Assembly: GCF_900129055.1 (NCBI RefSeq)
Contig: NZ_FQUZ01000006.1
Coordinates: 44,756 to 108,755 of the forward strand
Length of the DNA stretch: 64,000 nt
Source of the DNA: Lampropedia hyalina DSM 16112
Lineage (GTDB): Bacteria; Pseudomonadota; Gammaproteobacteria; Burkholderiales; Burkholderiaceae_C
Direction: 5' to 3'
Below the pieces are notes generated by a model. The model did no database searches. It was not told the origin of the DNA and saw only the letters and a program-made list of their open reading frames with translations. A program made the position numbers and the translations under genes. Shown piece after piece: positions 19,629 to 28,290 of this stretch. Positions within the stretch are counted from its first letter, which is position 1; each line of letters opens with the position of its first letter.

Positions 19629-21163
19629 GGCTTGCTCCCTGTATATCCACCCCCGCAGCCACCCAGATAAATCAGTGATTTCGGCGATTGGGGATTATCG
19701 AGTTTGAATGATTGGGGGTGGCGTTGCAGGATTTTCAGAATGGTCTGGTTGGGAAGCACCAGCTTCTTCTCCCGAAAACGGCTTGCCACCGCAGGGTAGG
19801 AGCAGGGCTGACCAAGAAGAAGCTCCGGGGCGGCCAGCAGAATATCGGCCACACAAACCCGCTGTGCCGCCACCTGCACCAATACCTGTCGCAAGGCATT
19901 CCAATGTGAAGGCAGAGGAACCGTTGCTTCGCGCCTGTGGCTGATGTGCCAGCTCTGGATGACTGGTGGGGGTATTGGGGTGGATGCCGCAGTGGGTTTC
20001 AGCGAGGCTGGTTCAGCGACTTGAGGGGATGCTGCTGGCTTGGCCTTTTTCTGGAGATAGCGTACCTGATGGGTGCGCCCGGGTTTCATCTCCACTTCGA
20101 AATACGCACTGTGCACCTCAAACCACGCAAGGCTTTTGGTGTTTCCCAGCAGACCGGACTGCCGCAATGCGGCAATGACCTGATTCAATGGCTGCCATGA
20201 GCCATCACTTAAAACTGGGTATGCAGCCAATGCCTCTTGCACACCTGCCTCCATAACGGGTGCCGTCTTTGGACTGGCGGCACACCCCATGCGATAGCGC
20301 ACCTGATTGGGCTTGATGGCAGGTGTCAATTCAAAGTGTGGAGCCAGCCTGGCGAACCACGCGCTGCTTTTGGCGTTCTGGGGCAAGATGCCATTCGCTC
20401 GCAAGGCTTGCACGATCTGGCTCAAATGCTGCCAGGAACCATTGCGCAGAGCTAGGCAGACTTTCAGCACCTGCTGCACGGTAGCATGGACGTTGATGGG
20501 TGCAACAGAAGCGGGGACTGCCGCTGGGATGGAATGGCCCGTCTCCTTGACAGGGGTCTTCACTGGATTAACCGGTTGGGCCGCTGGCGGTATTTTCAAT
20601 GGTGCCTGAACCACCACCGGGGTGACCAACGAAGCCACAGCCGCAGGTGGCGGAACCGGAGCTGGTTTGGCAGCAGCGGGCGCAGCTTGCCGCACAGGCA
20701 AGACAGGTGCTGGCGCTGGCGGCTTCGGAACGACGGGTTCATCCACGACTTGAATCGTCAGTACATCGTCGTAAAACACCTCGGCACTGGTAAAAAGGTT
20801 GTGGCTCATCCCCACCGCAATGACCTTGCAACCCATTTCCCGCAGGCGCAATGCCAGTGGTGCAAAGTCGGCATCACCGGAACAGATCACGACCACCTTG
20901 ATTTGTGGATTGCTGCACACCATTTCCATCGCACCAATCGCCAATGCCACATCCGTGGTAGTCTTGCCCACCACCAGATTGCTGACTGGCCGGATGCCAT
21001 ATTTGCCCATGACCACTTCGATGCCCTTGAGGCTGCTGGCATTGCCGTAGGCATATTTCAGCGCGACCGGCTCGCCCAGACTGCGCACTTCCTGCATGGC
21101 ATAGTCCAGCGCAGTGCTGTCGTTGAAGTTGTCGGCATCGATGAATATAGCGAGTCTGCTCAT
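19625..21163 (-). CDS. NYN-domain (PIN-like) nuclease with winged-helix-like repeats
   Basis: The 512-residue product starts with a complete NYN domain (residues 1-140): acidic residues Asp9 and Asp11 in FIDADNF, Asp71 in TTTDVALA, and Asp97/Asp99 in SGDADF. These fit the metal-dependent ribonuclease site of LabA/MARF1-type proteins. A Pro/Ala-rich linker (about 142-225) follows. Three repeated modules come next, near 230-300, 305-370 and 435-505. Two share the pattern GSWQ-L-x2-I--ALR--GILP, which looks like OST-HTH/LOTUS or winged-helix RNA-binding folds. It sits 16 bases after the hydrolase gene and overlaps mntA. Likely role: RNA cleavage or RNA surveillance. Confidence 0.85.
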   Translation of the reverse strand: MSRLAIFIDADNFNDSTALDYAMQEVRSLGEPVALKYAYGNASSLKGIEVVMGKYGIRPVSNLVVGKTTTDVALAIGAMEMVCSNPQIKVVVICSGDADFAPLALRLREMGCKVIAVGMSHNLFTSAEVFYDDVLTIQVVDEPVVPKPPAPAPVLPVRQAAPAAAKPAPVPPPAAVASLVTPVVVQAPLKIPPAAQPVNPVKTPVKETGHSIPAAVPASVAPINVHATVQQVLKVCLALRNGSWQHLSQIVQALRANGILPQNAKSSAWFARLAPHFELTPAIKPNQVRYRMGCAASPKTAPVMEAGVQEALAAYPVLSDGSWQPLNQVIAALRQSGLLGNTKSLAWFEVHSAYFEVEMKPGRTHQVRYLQKKAKPAASPQVAEPASLKPTAASTPIPPPVIQSWHISHRREATVPLPSHWNALRQVLVQVAAQRVCVADILLAAPELLLGQPCSYPAVASRFREKKLVLPNQTILKILQRHPQSFKLDNPQSPKSLIYLGGCGGGYTGSKP

Positions 21164-21179
21164 GTGTATTGCGTTGCGG

Positions 21180-22175
21180 TTACCGCCCCGCCTGCAAATG
21201 CCGTTTCAGGAACCCGATCAGCGGCTGGGTCAGGCTGCCGGGCAGGGGCAGATCGGGGTTGGTGTAGGTGGTTTGTTGCTGTGCGAGGTCCAGCGGTGCG
21301 GTCTTGAGGACGTGGTTCATGCCGGGGACGATCAGCAACTGTGCGGCTGGCTGGGCGGCGGCGAGTTTGCGCGCTTCCTGCACGCTGACCTGGATGTCGG
21401 TGTCGCCGTGGACGATGAGCGTGGGCAGGCGCAGTTGCGCCAGTTCCTGTGCCGGGTCGTAGCGGAACCACGAGATCAGGTAGGGCTGCACCGACGGGCG
21501 GAACATGCCGTGCAGTGATGGGGGAATCGGCTCGGTGGTCTGGCCGTTTTCCAGCGATTGCAGGATGCCTTCGCTGCGTTCGCGCACGCGCTCGGACACG
21601 GCCTGCTGCTGCAATTGCCAGCGGATGACATCGGCCGCCTTGCTGCCCACTCCCGCCAGCGAGATATAGGCACTGGCCTTGCCGGGGCATTGGCGTGCCG
21701 CCAGCAAGCCAATCAACGCGCCTTCGCTGTGCCCGACGATGGCCACGCGGCCCAGTCGCCGATCCTGCGCCAGCCAGTCCAGCCAGCGGCACACATCGTC
21801 GGCATAGGTTTCGATGCGAAGCTGTGCTTCGTCCGGCCCACCAGCGGCCTGGCTGGCAGCCACGCCGCGCTTGTCGTAGCGCAGCGAGGCAATGCCCGCG
21901 TCTTCCAGTGCCTGTGCAAGCCATTTCAGGCTGTCATTGCGACCGGACATCAGGGCACTGTTGCCGTCGCGGTCGGTGGGGCCGGAGCCTGCAATCAGCA
22001 ACACGGTGGGCACAGGGGTGGATGCGCCCAACGGCACATTCAGGCTACCGTGCAAGCGACCGCCATCGACGGCCATCTGCACCGGCGCGTCGGCGGCCTG
22101 CGCACTCCAGTGCAAACAGAGTGCCGCTGCCAATGCCATGGCTCGGCCTGAAGGCAGACGGAAGGGGAATGCCAT
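21180..22175 (-). CDS. Exported alpha/beta hydrolase
   Basis: The 331-residue protein begins with a signal peptide (MAFPFRLPSGRAMALAAALCL, cleavage near AQAAD), placed by the start at 22175 with AGGAG six bases upstream. The hydrolase triad is visible: nucleophile Ser in GHSEG (about residue 152), Asp in HGDTDIQV (about 271) and His in GMNHVLK (about 300). The oxyanion region is LLIAGSGPTDRDGN. It resembles periplasmic esterase/peptidase-like hydrolases of the S9/YqiA kind. It lies 31 bases after the flotillin gene. An exported hydrolase between a flotillin and a NYN nuclease gene is an odd neighbour and may be an accessory gene. Confidence 0.85.
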   Translation of the reverse strand: MAFPFRLPSGRAMALAAALCLHWSAQAADAPVQMAVDGGRLHGSLNVPLGASTPVPTVLLIAGSGPTDRDGNSALMSGRNDSLKWLAQALEDAGIASLRYDKRGVAASQAAGGPDEAQLRIETYADDVCRWLDWLAQDRRLGRVAIVGHSEGALIGLLAARQCPGKASAYISLAGVGSKAADVIRWQLQQQAVSERVRERSEGILQSLENGQTTEPIPPSLHGMFRPSVQPYLISWFRYDPAQELAQLRLPTLIVHGDTDIQVSVQEARKLAAAQPAAQLLIVPGMNHVLKTAPLDLAQQQTTYTNPDLPLPGSLTQPLIGFLKRHLQAGR

Positions 22176-22206
22176 GCGGTGCTCCTGTGCCGGTGCGGGA
22201 TTGGGG

Positions 22207-24255
22207 TCAGGGTGTGTCCTGGGAGCCGGAGCCGCCCAGTGCCTTGAGTACGTCGCGGGCCTGATTGCCACCGATGAACTTCTGCAACAGATCGTTCACG
22301 ATCGGGCTTTTGCCTGCCGCGCCTTCCAGGAACTTGCCCACTGACAGGCCGCTGGCGAATTTGTCGAAGAACGCGCCTTCGCCGCCAACGATGTCGATGT
22401 TGGCCTTGCTGAGGGCGGACGACAGCACCTCGGCCTGTTCGCGGGCAATGTCCTTGCTGGCTTCGATGCCGGCCAGGGCCTGCTCGAAGTTTTTCTCCAG
22501 TTGCAGGCGGAATTCCTCGTGGTTGCGGGCGGTGTCGCCCAGCCGGTCGAGGGTGGCGAATTTCTCGGCCAGACCTTGTGCCTCGGCCAGCAACTTTTCG
22601 CGCAGCACGGCGGCTTCGGCATTACCGACTTCAGTCGTCACCCTGGCGCGTGCCAGCCCCTGTTCCTGTTCGCCCCGTGCCACGGCAATGAGTTTTTCTG
22701 CTTCGACCTTGGCTTCGGCCAGACCTTGTTTCTCGATGGCATCGGCGGTGGCGTCGATCACGCGGGCTTCGGCCAGGCCCTTTTCTTCCAGGCCCTTGGC
22801 TTCGGCAATGAGTTTCTCCGCCGTGACCTTGGCTTGCGCCAAACCTTCTTTTTCCACAGCGGCGGCGGTGATTTCGCGCACGCGGGCATCGGCCAGACCG
22901 GGGGCGGCGCGTTCGGCCTGAATGCCTTCGGCAAGGCGTTTCTTGGCTTCGGCCTGCTGGGTGGCGGCTTCGAGTTCGGCCTGCGCAACCACGGTGATTT
23001 CCACGGCCTTGTGGCGCGAGGCGGCTTCGTCGGCTTCGGCTTTCTTGATCTGCTTGACCATTGCCTCCTCGGCCTCGGCCTGGGCCGCCAGCACGGTGAC
23101 TTGCTTGAGGCGGTCGGCCTCGGAGACCTGGCGCACTTCCTTGATGCGTTCTTCCTCCTGCGCCACGGTTTTTTCCACGGCCACCCGTTCACGGATGACG
23201 TTGGCGATGTTGGCCTTTTCGACTTCCAGGGCTTTTTCTTTCTCGATGCGCTGCAATTCCACCTCACGCTCGCGCGAGACGATTTCCAGGTCTTTGGCGC
23301 GGGTGACTTTTTCCACCTCGATGACGACGGCACGCTGGCGGTTCTGCTGGGCCACTTCCACTTCGCGCAGGCGGTTTTCCTCGCGGATGTCGATCTGCTC
23401 CTGGGTCTGGATGCGAGCTTGCTCAGCCTTCAGGCGTTCTTCTTCCTGCACGCGCTTGGTTTCGGCCTGCTCGCGGGCCTGAATGGTGGCAATTTCGCGT
23501 TTCTGGCGTGCTTCTGCGTCGGACTGCTGGCGTTCCAGTGCCAGCAAGGCCTCTTTGGTTTCGACGTTTTTCTTGGTGATGGCCATTTCCTCGTTGCGTT
23601 CGAGTTCATTGGTCACCACGTTCTGCGCTGCCGTCAGTTCGGTGATCTTGCGGATGCCTTCGGCATCAAGGATGTTGTTGGAATCCAGCGCAGCCTTGGG
23701 CGTTTGCTCCAGGTAGTCAATTGCCACGTCTTCCAGCGCGTAGCCGTTGAGGTCTTCGCCAATGACCTGCACGATGCGGTCACGGAATTCCTGGCGGTTC
23801 TCGAACAGCTTGACAAAGTCGATCTGCTTGCCGACGGTCTTGAGGGCTTCCGAGAACTTGGCGTTGAACAGCTCGTTCACCGCAGCTTTGTCAGAGGCAC
23901 GCTCCACGCCGATGGACTTGGCCACCTTCAGCACGTCTTCCGGTGTTTCATTGACGCGCAGATAGAAGGCCACGGTGATGTCGGCACGCATGTTGTCCTT
24001 GCAGATCAGGCCCTCCTTGCCGCGCCGGTCTACTTCCAGCGTGATGAGGGAGATCTTCATGAACTCCTTCTTGTGGATCACCGGCCAGACCAGCCCGCCG
24101 GTGAATTTCACCTTGGGCTGTGACGACAGGTCGTTGATGATGAGCGCGGTGCCCTGCGGCACCTTGATGTAGAACGCCTTGAGCGCGGCCAGAAAGCCCA
24201 CGACCACGACCACCACGACGAGGGCTGCCACCCCCAGCAGAATCAACCATTCCAT
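22207..24255 (-). CDS. yqiK: Flotillin/SPFH-domain membrane scaffold (YqiK type)
   Basis: The 682-residue protein has an N-terminal membrane segment (residues 3-27, LILLGVAALVVVVVVVGFL), an SPFH/band-7 domain (about 30-210) and a very long charged helical region (about 215-590). Part of this, about 470-565, is a tandem repeat of an Ala/Glu/Lys-rich unit (EKxGLAQAKVxAEKLIAxAKG, three copies). The C-terminus is Gly-rich. YqiK-type flotillins form oligomeric scaffolds in membrane microdomains. It follows yqiJ by 21 bases, as in E. coli yqiJK, which supports the assignment. Confidence 0.93.
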   Translation of the reverse strand: MEWLILLGVAALVVVVVVVGFLAALKAFYIKVPQGTALIINDLSSQPKVKFTGGLVWPVIHKKEFMKISLITLEVDRRGKEGLICKDNMRADITVAFYLRVNETPEDVLKVAKSIGVERASDKAAVNELFNAKFSEALKTVGKQIDFVKLFENRQEFRDRIVQVIGEDLNGYALEDVAIDYLEQTPKAALDSNNILDAEGIRKITELTAAQNVVTNELERNEEMAITKKNVETKEALLALERQQSDAEARQKREIATIQAREQAETKRVQEEERLKAEQARIQTQEQIDIREENRLREVEVAQQNRQRAVVIEVEKVTRAKDLEIVSREREVELQRIEKEKALEVEKANIANVIRERVAVEKTVAQEEERIKEVRQVSEADRLKQVTVLAAQAEAEEAMVKQIKKAEADEAASRHKAVEITVVAQAELEAATQQAEAKKRLAEGIQAERAAPGLADARVREITAAAVEKEGLAQAKVTAEKLIAEAKGLEEKGLAEARVIDATADAIEKQGLAEAKVEAEKLIAVARGEQEQGLARARVTTEVGNAEAAVLREKLLAEAQGLAEKFATLDRLGDTARNHEEFRLQLEKNFEQALAGIEASKDIAREQAEVLSSALSKANIDIVGGEGAFFDKFASGLSVGKFLEGAAGKSPIVNDLLQKFIGGNQARDVLKALGGSGSQDTP

Positions 24256-24276
24256 TTTTGCTTCTCCAAGCGATGT

Positions 24277-24912
24277 TTACTGTCCTGAAAACTCGTCTTC
24301 GCTGACGACCCGCCACGCCTGAATATCGCGCAGCGGCTCGATCAGCACCACGCGCGTGCCGCGTGGCAACTCCCCCCGCACGGTGCGTATCTGCAACACC
24401 AGACCCGCACCACCATCTTCCACCGAAGCGTAGCCCGACTGGGGCGTGACGCTGGCACTGCGCACCACGCCCACCCGCCCCAGCACCACCTTGGCCTCCT
24501 CGCGCGGCACACGGCGCAGCACCGCGCGCACCGGCCGCAAGGCCACGATGGTGAGCAGCAGCCCGGCCACTGCCGCTGCCACGAATACCCCGGCCCCCAG
24601 CACCAGGTTGAGACCAGGAACCGCCATCCACGCCAGCAGCAGCCGCACCCCGGCAAAGCTGGCCATCCAGGCAAACAGGGTGATGAGCGAGCCGATGATG
24701 GTCAGCGGCACGCCCCCCAGCCCCAGCCGGTTGAGCAGCGAAGCCAGCGCGCCAATGTCCATGCCATCGTCATGGGGCATCAGCAGGTTGTCGAGCGCGT
24801 CCATTTCCAGCAGGCCGGTGATGGTCACCAGCCAGTACAGCAGCACCAGTGCCAGCAGCACCGTGTAGATGGCCGTTGGAAAGCCCCCGACGATCTGTAG
24901 AAAAATGCCCAT
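24277..24912 (-). CDS. yqiJ: YqiJ-type membrane protein with OB-fold domain
   Basis: The 211-residue product has an N-terminal amphipathic helix, three to four membrane segments (about residues 12-35, 70-95 and 100-125), and a C-terminal soluble NfeD/OB-fold-like domain (about 140-205, VLGRVGVVRSASVTPQSGYASVEDG). NfeD-like partners normally bind their cognate flotillin in the membrane. The gene immediately precedes yqiK, which fits that role. Confidence 0.88.
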   Translation of the reverse strand: MGIFLQIVGGFPTAIYTVLLALVLLYWLVTITGLLEMDALDNLLMPHDDGMDIGALASLLNRLGLGGVPLTIIGSLITLFAWMASFAGVRLLLAWMAVPGLNLVLGAGVFVAAAVAGLLLTIVALRPVRAVLRRVPREEAKVVLGRVGVVRSASVTPQSGYASVEDGGAGLVLQIRTVRGELPRGTRVVLIEPLRDIQAWRVVSEDEFSGQ

Positions 24913-24982
24913 TGATGCCTCCTGAGGTTACACACCCGCGCCTGCATTCTGCCTGTGAATGCCGCGCGGGTTCAGAACCCGT

Positions 24983-25450
24983 TCAGTCCTTTTTGACCAC
25001 CACCGTGCCGGCCAGCTTGTCGTGCCAGCCCTGCTTGCGCCCATCAAACGCCACCCAGATCAGGCCCAGAAGCAGCGGTATCGCGGCCACGAAATAGGCC
25101 AGATAACGGCCAATGGCCTGCCCCACGCCCAGGGTTGCGCCACTGCGGGCATCCACCACGCGCAGGCCAAACAGCATCTTGCCGGGCGTGGCCTGACGGT
25201 AGAGCCAGAACAGCACCACCGCCACGGCGGGCAGAACCCAGGTCAGCAGCACATCGACCGGCCCGGCTGCCAAATCGTCACTGCTCCAGTATTCCGCGCC
25301 ATAGAACAGGTACGCCAACGGCGTGGTCAGGCAGGCGATCAGCAGCGAGTCGATGATGGAAGCCGCCACGCGAATCCAGAAACCGGCATATTGCGGGCCT
25401 GCCATCTGCTGCAAGTCGCGCAGGTCTCGGTCATTGAATGGGCTATTCAT
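24983..25450 (-). CDS. RDD-family membrane protein
   Basis: The 155-residue protein shows the RDD pattern: the Arg in GFWIRVAASIIDSLLIA (residues 23-40), Asp in the first helix, and the segment ATPGKMLFGLRVVD (about 87-100), with three hydrophobic segments. The family's biochemical role is poorly defined; some members are linked to ion transport or membrane stress. It lies 24 bases after the PspA-like gene and 70 before yqiJ, the widest gap in this operon. Confidence 0.88.
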   Translation of the reverse strand: MNSPFNDRDLRDLQQMAGPQYAGFWIRVAASIIDSLLIACLTTPLAYLFYGAEYWSSDDLAAGPVDVLLTWVLPAVAVVLFWLYRQATPGKMLFGLRVVDARSGATLGVGQAIGRYLAYFVAAIPLLLGLIWVAFDGRKQGWHDKLAGTVVVKKD

Positions 25451-25474
25451 GATGCTATCTCTCCTTGCTCACCA

Positions 25475-26230
25475 TCAGGAACGGTCGGAAGCTGCGCCAG
25501 GTTCAGCAGGGGCCGCAGGTGCTGCCGGATGGGCACTGCCCGCCGCCGAACGCGCTTTCAGCCGCGCCAGCACCGCAGCGGCACTCTGCGCGCTGGGGGT
25601 GATGCCGGCCTGGCGCAGGCGGGCATCGAGTGGGTCTTCCGATCCTTCGCGGGCGAGTTCGGCCGCCGCCTGCAAGCGTGCGCCGCGCTCGGCCTGTTTC
25701 TGCTTGATGCGCTCGAGCGAATCCAGCGCGGTCTGCACACGCGATTCGGAGCCGCTGTAACGCTCGGCCACGGCGGCCTGGGCACGCTGCACGTTCTCGG
25801 TGGCCTTGACGGTATCGGCCTGCTGCTTGAGCCGACGAATGTGGGCCTCGGCCTGGGCAATCGCCTGGCGCAGTGCGCTGGCACTGTCGGCAAACTGGGT
25901 GGCCTGCCCCTGCTCTTCCTGCAAGCGTGCCTCCAGCGTGGCCACCTTGCCCGCCACTTCGAGGGCGAGGGCCTCGTCGCTGCCTTCCAGTGCGCGGATG
26001 GCATAGCCCTCGTACTCGGCCAGTTGCGTGGTGGTTTTCTCGGTCTTGGCGCGGGCGAGTTTTTCCTTGGCAATGATCTCGGCCAGTGCCTCCTTGCTCT
26101 TGCGCAGGTCGGCATCCGCATCGCGGATTTCCTGGTCGAGAATGCGCAGGGCCTGCCCGTCGATCAGGGCTTCGCCCGCTTCGTGTGCGCCGCCACGCAG
26201 CGCGGTAATGAGTTTGTTCCAGACGTTCAT
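25475..26230 (-). CDS. PspA/IM30-family membrane-stress protein (YjfJ-like)
   Basis: The 251-residue protein is almost entirely helical and coiled-coil, with the PspA/IM30 layout: an N-terminal amphipathic stretch (MNVWNKLITALRG), then long helices rich in Ala, Glu and Lys (about 25-180). Its sequence is divergent from classical PspA and closer to the YjfJ branch. Such proteins bind stressed inner membrane and form ESCRT-III-like rods. Start 26230 was chosen because the frame upstream lies inside the DUF2170 gene. No pspF, pspB or pspC genes are nearby, so regulation differs from the enterobacterial Psp system. Confidence 0.88.
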   Translation of the reverse strand: MNVWNKLITALRGGAHEAGEALIDGQALRILDQEIRDADADLRKSKEALAEIIAKEKLARAKTEKTTTQLAEYEGYAIRALEGSDEALALEVAGKVATLEARLQEEQGQATQFADSASALRQAIAQAEAHIRRLKQQADTVKATENVQRAQAAVAERYSGSESRVQTALDSLERIKQKQAERGARLQAAAELAREGSEDPLDARLRQAGITPSAQSAAAVLARLKARSAAGSAHPAAPAAPAEPGAASDRS

Positions 26231-26265
26231 CGCATGTTCTCCATCAACGTTGTTTCGGTGGGCAG

Positions 26266-26880
26266 TCAGGCCGTGAGCAGCAGAGGCTCGAAGGCTTCGG
26301 TCAGTTTGATGACGTTGTCCGAGAGCGTCTCGATCTCGAACACCACATTGGCCAGACTGGATGCGGCACTGAGCGCGCCAAACACCATGTAGGCGGCTTC
26401 GCCATTCGCAAAACTCTCCAGTGCCACGGTGGAGAGCGGGAAGACCTTTTGCATGCGCAGAATCTGTTCGTTGAAGCTGATGGTGTCGCGCACCTGGCTG
26501 GTGGGCCACAGATAGGCTTCCACCACAATCTGCCGCCCGGCCACGGCGAGGAACAGCGGCAGATCGCCGTATTCCTTCATGGTGATGAGCAGGCTGGCCT
26601 CTGCGCCGTCAAGCAGTTCCAGCACTGCCGCATCGCTTTTGACCAGATCGCTTTGCTGCAATGCCTCTTGCAGGGAGTCAATCGTCCAGGGTGCTGTTTG
26701 GTTCATCATGCCGTCCTTTGTCAAAGGTTGCGCGCCACGCGGCTGGCGCATTTGCTGTTCCACCGCGAGCAGATCCTGCCCGTATTCAGGCAATATCCAC
26801 AATTCTTTCTTTACCAGCCCCCGGTCGCGCAAACGCTGGCGGTGCAGACGCTGGTAATAAGCCGAAGTTTTTCGTTCCAT
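26266..26880 (-). CDS. DUF2170 (YjfI-type) protein with an RHH-like N-terminus
   Basis: The 204-residue product has two parts. Residues 1-45 (SAYYQRLHRQRLRDRGLVKKELWILPE) have the arrangement of MetJ/Arc-like ribbon-helix-helix DNA-binding proteins: basic helix, RGLVKK turn, and LWILPE strand. Residues about 60-204 form the DUF2170 domain (PWTIDSLQEALQQSDLVKSD, GDLPLFLAVAGRQIVVEAYLWP). It is the first gene of the operon and precedes the PspA-like gene by 35 bases, as yjfI precedes yjfJ. A perfect inverted repeat lies 18-45 bases upstream, so autoregulation by the RHH part is plausible but inferred. The promoter -10 (TATAAA) is so close to the ATG that the mRNA may be nearly leaderless. Confidence 0.85.
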   Translation of the reverse strand: MERKTSAYYQRLHRQRLRDRGLVKKELWILPEYGQDLLAVEQQMRQPRGAQPLTKDGMMNQTAPWTIDSLQEALQQSDLVKSDAAVLELLDGAEASLLITMKEYGDLPLFLAVAGRQIVVEAYLWPTSQVRDTISFNEQILRMQKVFPLSTVALESFANGEAAYMVFGALSAASSLANVVFEIETLSDNVIKLTEAFEPLLLTA

Positions 26881-26897
26881 GTGGGGATATTTTATAA

Positions 26898-26925
26898 ATT
26901 ACATGTGATGAATTCTACATGTAAT
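26898..26925. promoter_or_regulatory. Perfect 9-bp inverted repeat: operator candidate for the stress operon
   Basis: ATTACATGT at 26898-26906 and ACATGTAAT at 26917-26925 are exact reverse complements with a 10-bp spacer. The site overlaps the region where the operon promoter should lie; a TATAAA-like -10 on the minus strand is at about 26893-26898. The area is AT-rich in an otherwise GC-rich region. A dimeric RHH or HTH protein is the expected ligand. Confidence 0.6.
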
Positions 26926-26948
26926 GCACCAATCTGCCCAAAAAACCA

Positions 26949-26985
26949 CAAAAAAATCGCCGGGCGGGCATGTTCCCGTCCGGCG
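26949..26985 (-). terminator. Strong terminator after the DUF4857 gene
   Basis: Read on the minus strand, a 12-bp near-perfect stem (TCGCCGGACGGG/CCCGCCCGGCGA) with a short loop is followed by seven T residues. It separates the ABC/DUF4857 operon from the stress operon that starts just downstream. Confidence 0.85.
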
Positions 26986-27015
26986 ATACGTTTTCAACTC
27001 ACACGCATCAGGTGT

Positions 27016-28290
27016 TCAAGCGTTCATGCGCCGCCTGCGCACTGCCAGCGGCCCCAGCATGGCCAGGCTGATGGCTCCGGGCCAGCCAGTGAGTGCGACA
27101 AACACGCTGTCCAGCCAGTGCGGCATGCGTCGCCAACGCCACCAGTTCCAGCCCACATAGGCGCACCATGCACTGACGATGCCCGCCAGTGTCAGCCACC
27201 ACAGGGCTTGCGACAGGCTGAGGTACAGGCCGCGCTGGGTGCGTTCGCGCACATTGAATTCCACCTGGAACGGGAAGAGAAAGCCCATGACATTGGCCTG
27301 CACGCGGCGTTTGCGCTGGTCTTCCTCGCCCTGGTGCCAGGTGTAGCGGTGCAGCGGCTGAAGCTGCGGGTCGGTGACCACGACCTGCTTGAAGCCGGAG
27401 CGTTCGGCAGAATGCGAGAACTGCCAGTTCAGCGGATCGGCATCGCCTGCGAAGAAGTCCCGATCGGGGCGGTAGTCCTGCAACGGAATGGTGGTTTCAG
27501 CGTAGTTCTGCCAGTCCAGCAGCACCAGCCGGTCGGGGCGTGCATAAACACCGTGGTATTCGCGGCGGGTTTGCTCCAGCACATGAATCTGCAAGGCATC
27601 CTCGGGCAAGACCACGGGGGTGCGCACCACCTTGGGCTGGCCCTGAATCTGCCAGATATGGAACACGCGCCGCTGGGCATCCACCAGGAATGCGCCGTTG
27701 TCGTAGGGCTTGCGGGTGCTGGGGCTGTCGGCCACCATGCGCGCCGGGAAGACAAAGCCCGCCTGCTGCAAGGCGGTGGTGAACTGCGTGGTCTTGGCTT
27801 CGTCCACGGCGTTGGTGGCCGCCAGGATGAATTCCATGCGCGTGTTCATGCGGAACATATCGGGCGGGGTGAGCAGCCGCCCCTCCACATCGCGCTCGGA
27901 CTCCAGCAGGGTGTAGAGGCCAAAATGGGCCTGGTCGAGACTGAAGGGGTGGTGGCGCATGCGCGCTCCGGCGCGGAACACCGCCTCCACATCCAGCGGC
28001 CAGCCTGCCACCGTCTCGGGCAACTGGCCGGTCTTGTCCAGATAGTTCAGGTTGGAGAACGGCAGGGCCAGGCGCATTTCATCCTCCGTGAGCGGGTTGC
28101 CCTCGGTATCGGAATAGCTGCGGTTGCCGCTGCGGAACCGCTCCAGCACCAAGCGGTCCTGGTCGGCACTGTAGGAGACATACACGGCCTCGTAGTCCTT
28201 GGGGAACATGCGCGCGGCATATTCCGGCAGCACCTTGGCCAGCAGCAGCACCGACAGCAGTGCCAGTACGATACGCGACAGAGTCACCAT
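27016..28290 (-). CDS. DUF4857-type membrane-anchored protein
   Basis: The 424-residue protein has one N-terminal membrane segment (IVLALLSVLLLAKVLPEY), a large extracytoplasmic domain of about 320 residues rich in aromatic residues, and two or three C-terminal hydrophobic segments (about 352-415). It closely resembles proteins with the DUF4857 label, which occur beside small ABC transporters. The start at 28290 has AAGGGGGG upstream and overlaps the permease gene by seven bases. A role as an extracytoplasmic subunit of the ABC system is inferred from the operon. It ends in a basic RRRRMNA tail. Confidence 0.75.
   Translation of the reverse strand: MVTLSRIVLALLSVLLLAKVLPEYAARMFPKDYEAVYVSYSADQDRLVLERFRSGNRSYSDTEGNPLTEDEMRLALPFSNLNYLDKTGQLPETVAGWPLDVEAVFRAGARMRHHPFSLDQAHFGLYTLLESERDVEGRLLTPPDMFRMNTRMEFILAATNAVDEAKTTQFTTALQQAGFVFPARMVADSPSTRKPYDNGAFLVDAQRRVFHIWQIQGQPKVVRTPVVLPEDALQIHVLEQTRREYHGVYARPDRLVLLDWQNYAETTIPLQDYRPDRDFFAGDADPLNWQFSHSAERSGFKQVVVTDPQLQPLHRYTWHQGEEDQRKRRVQANVMGFLFPFQVEFNVRERTQRGLYLSLSQALWWLTLAGIVSAWCAYVGWNWWRWRRMPHWLDSVFVALTGWPGAISLAMLGPLAVRRRRMNA

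Noticed and set aside
22501-24123. A 540-codon plus-strand ORF opposite the flotillin gene
   Set aside because: Phe/Gly/Leu repeats are the antisense image of the Glu/Ala/Lys repeat of YqiK.
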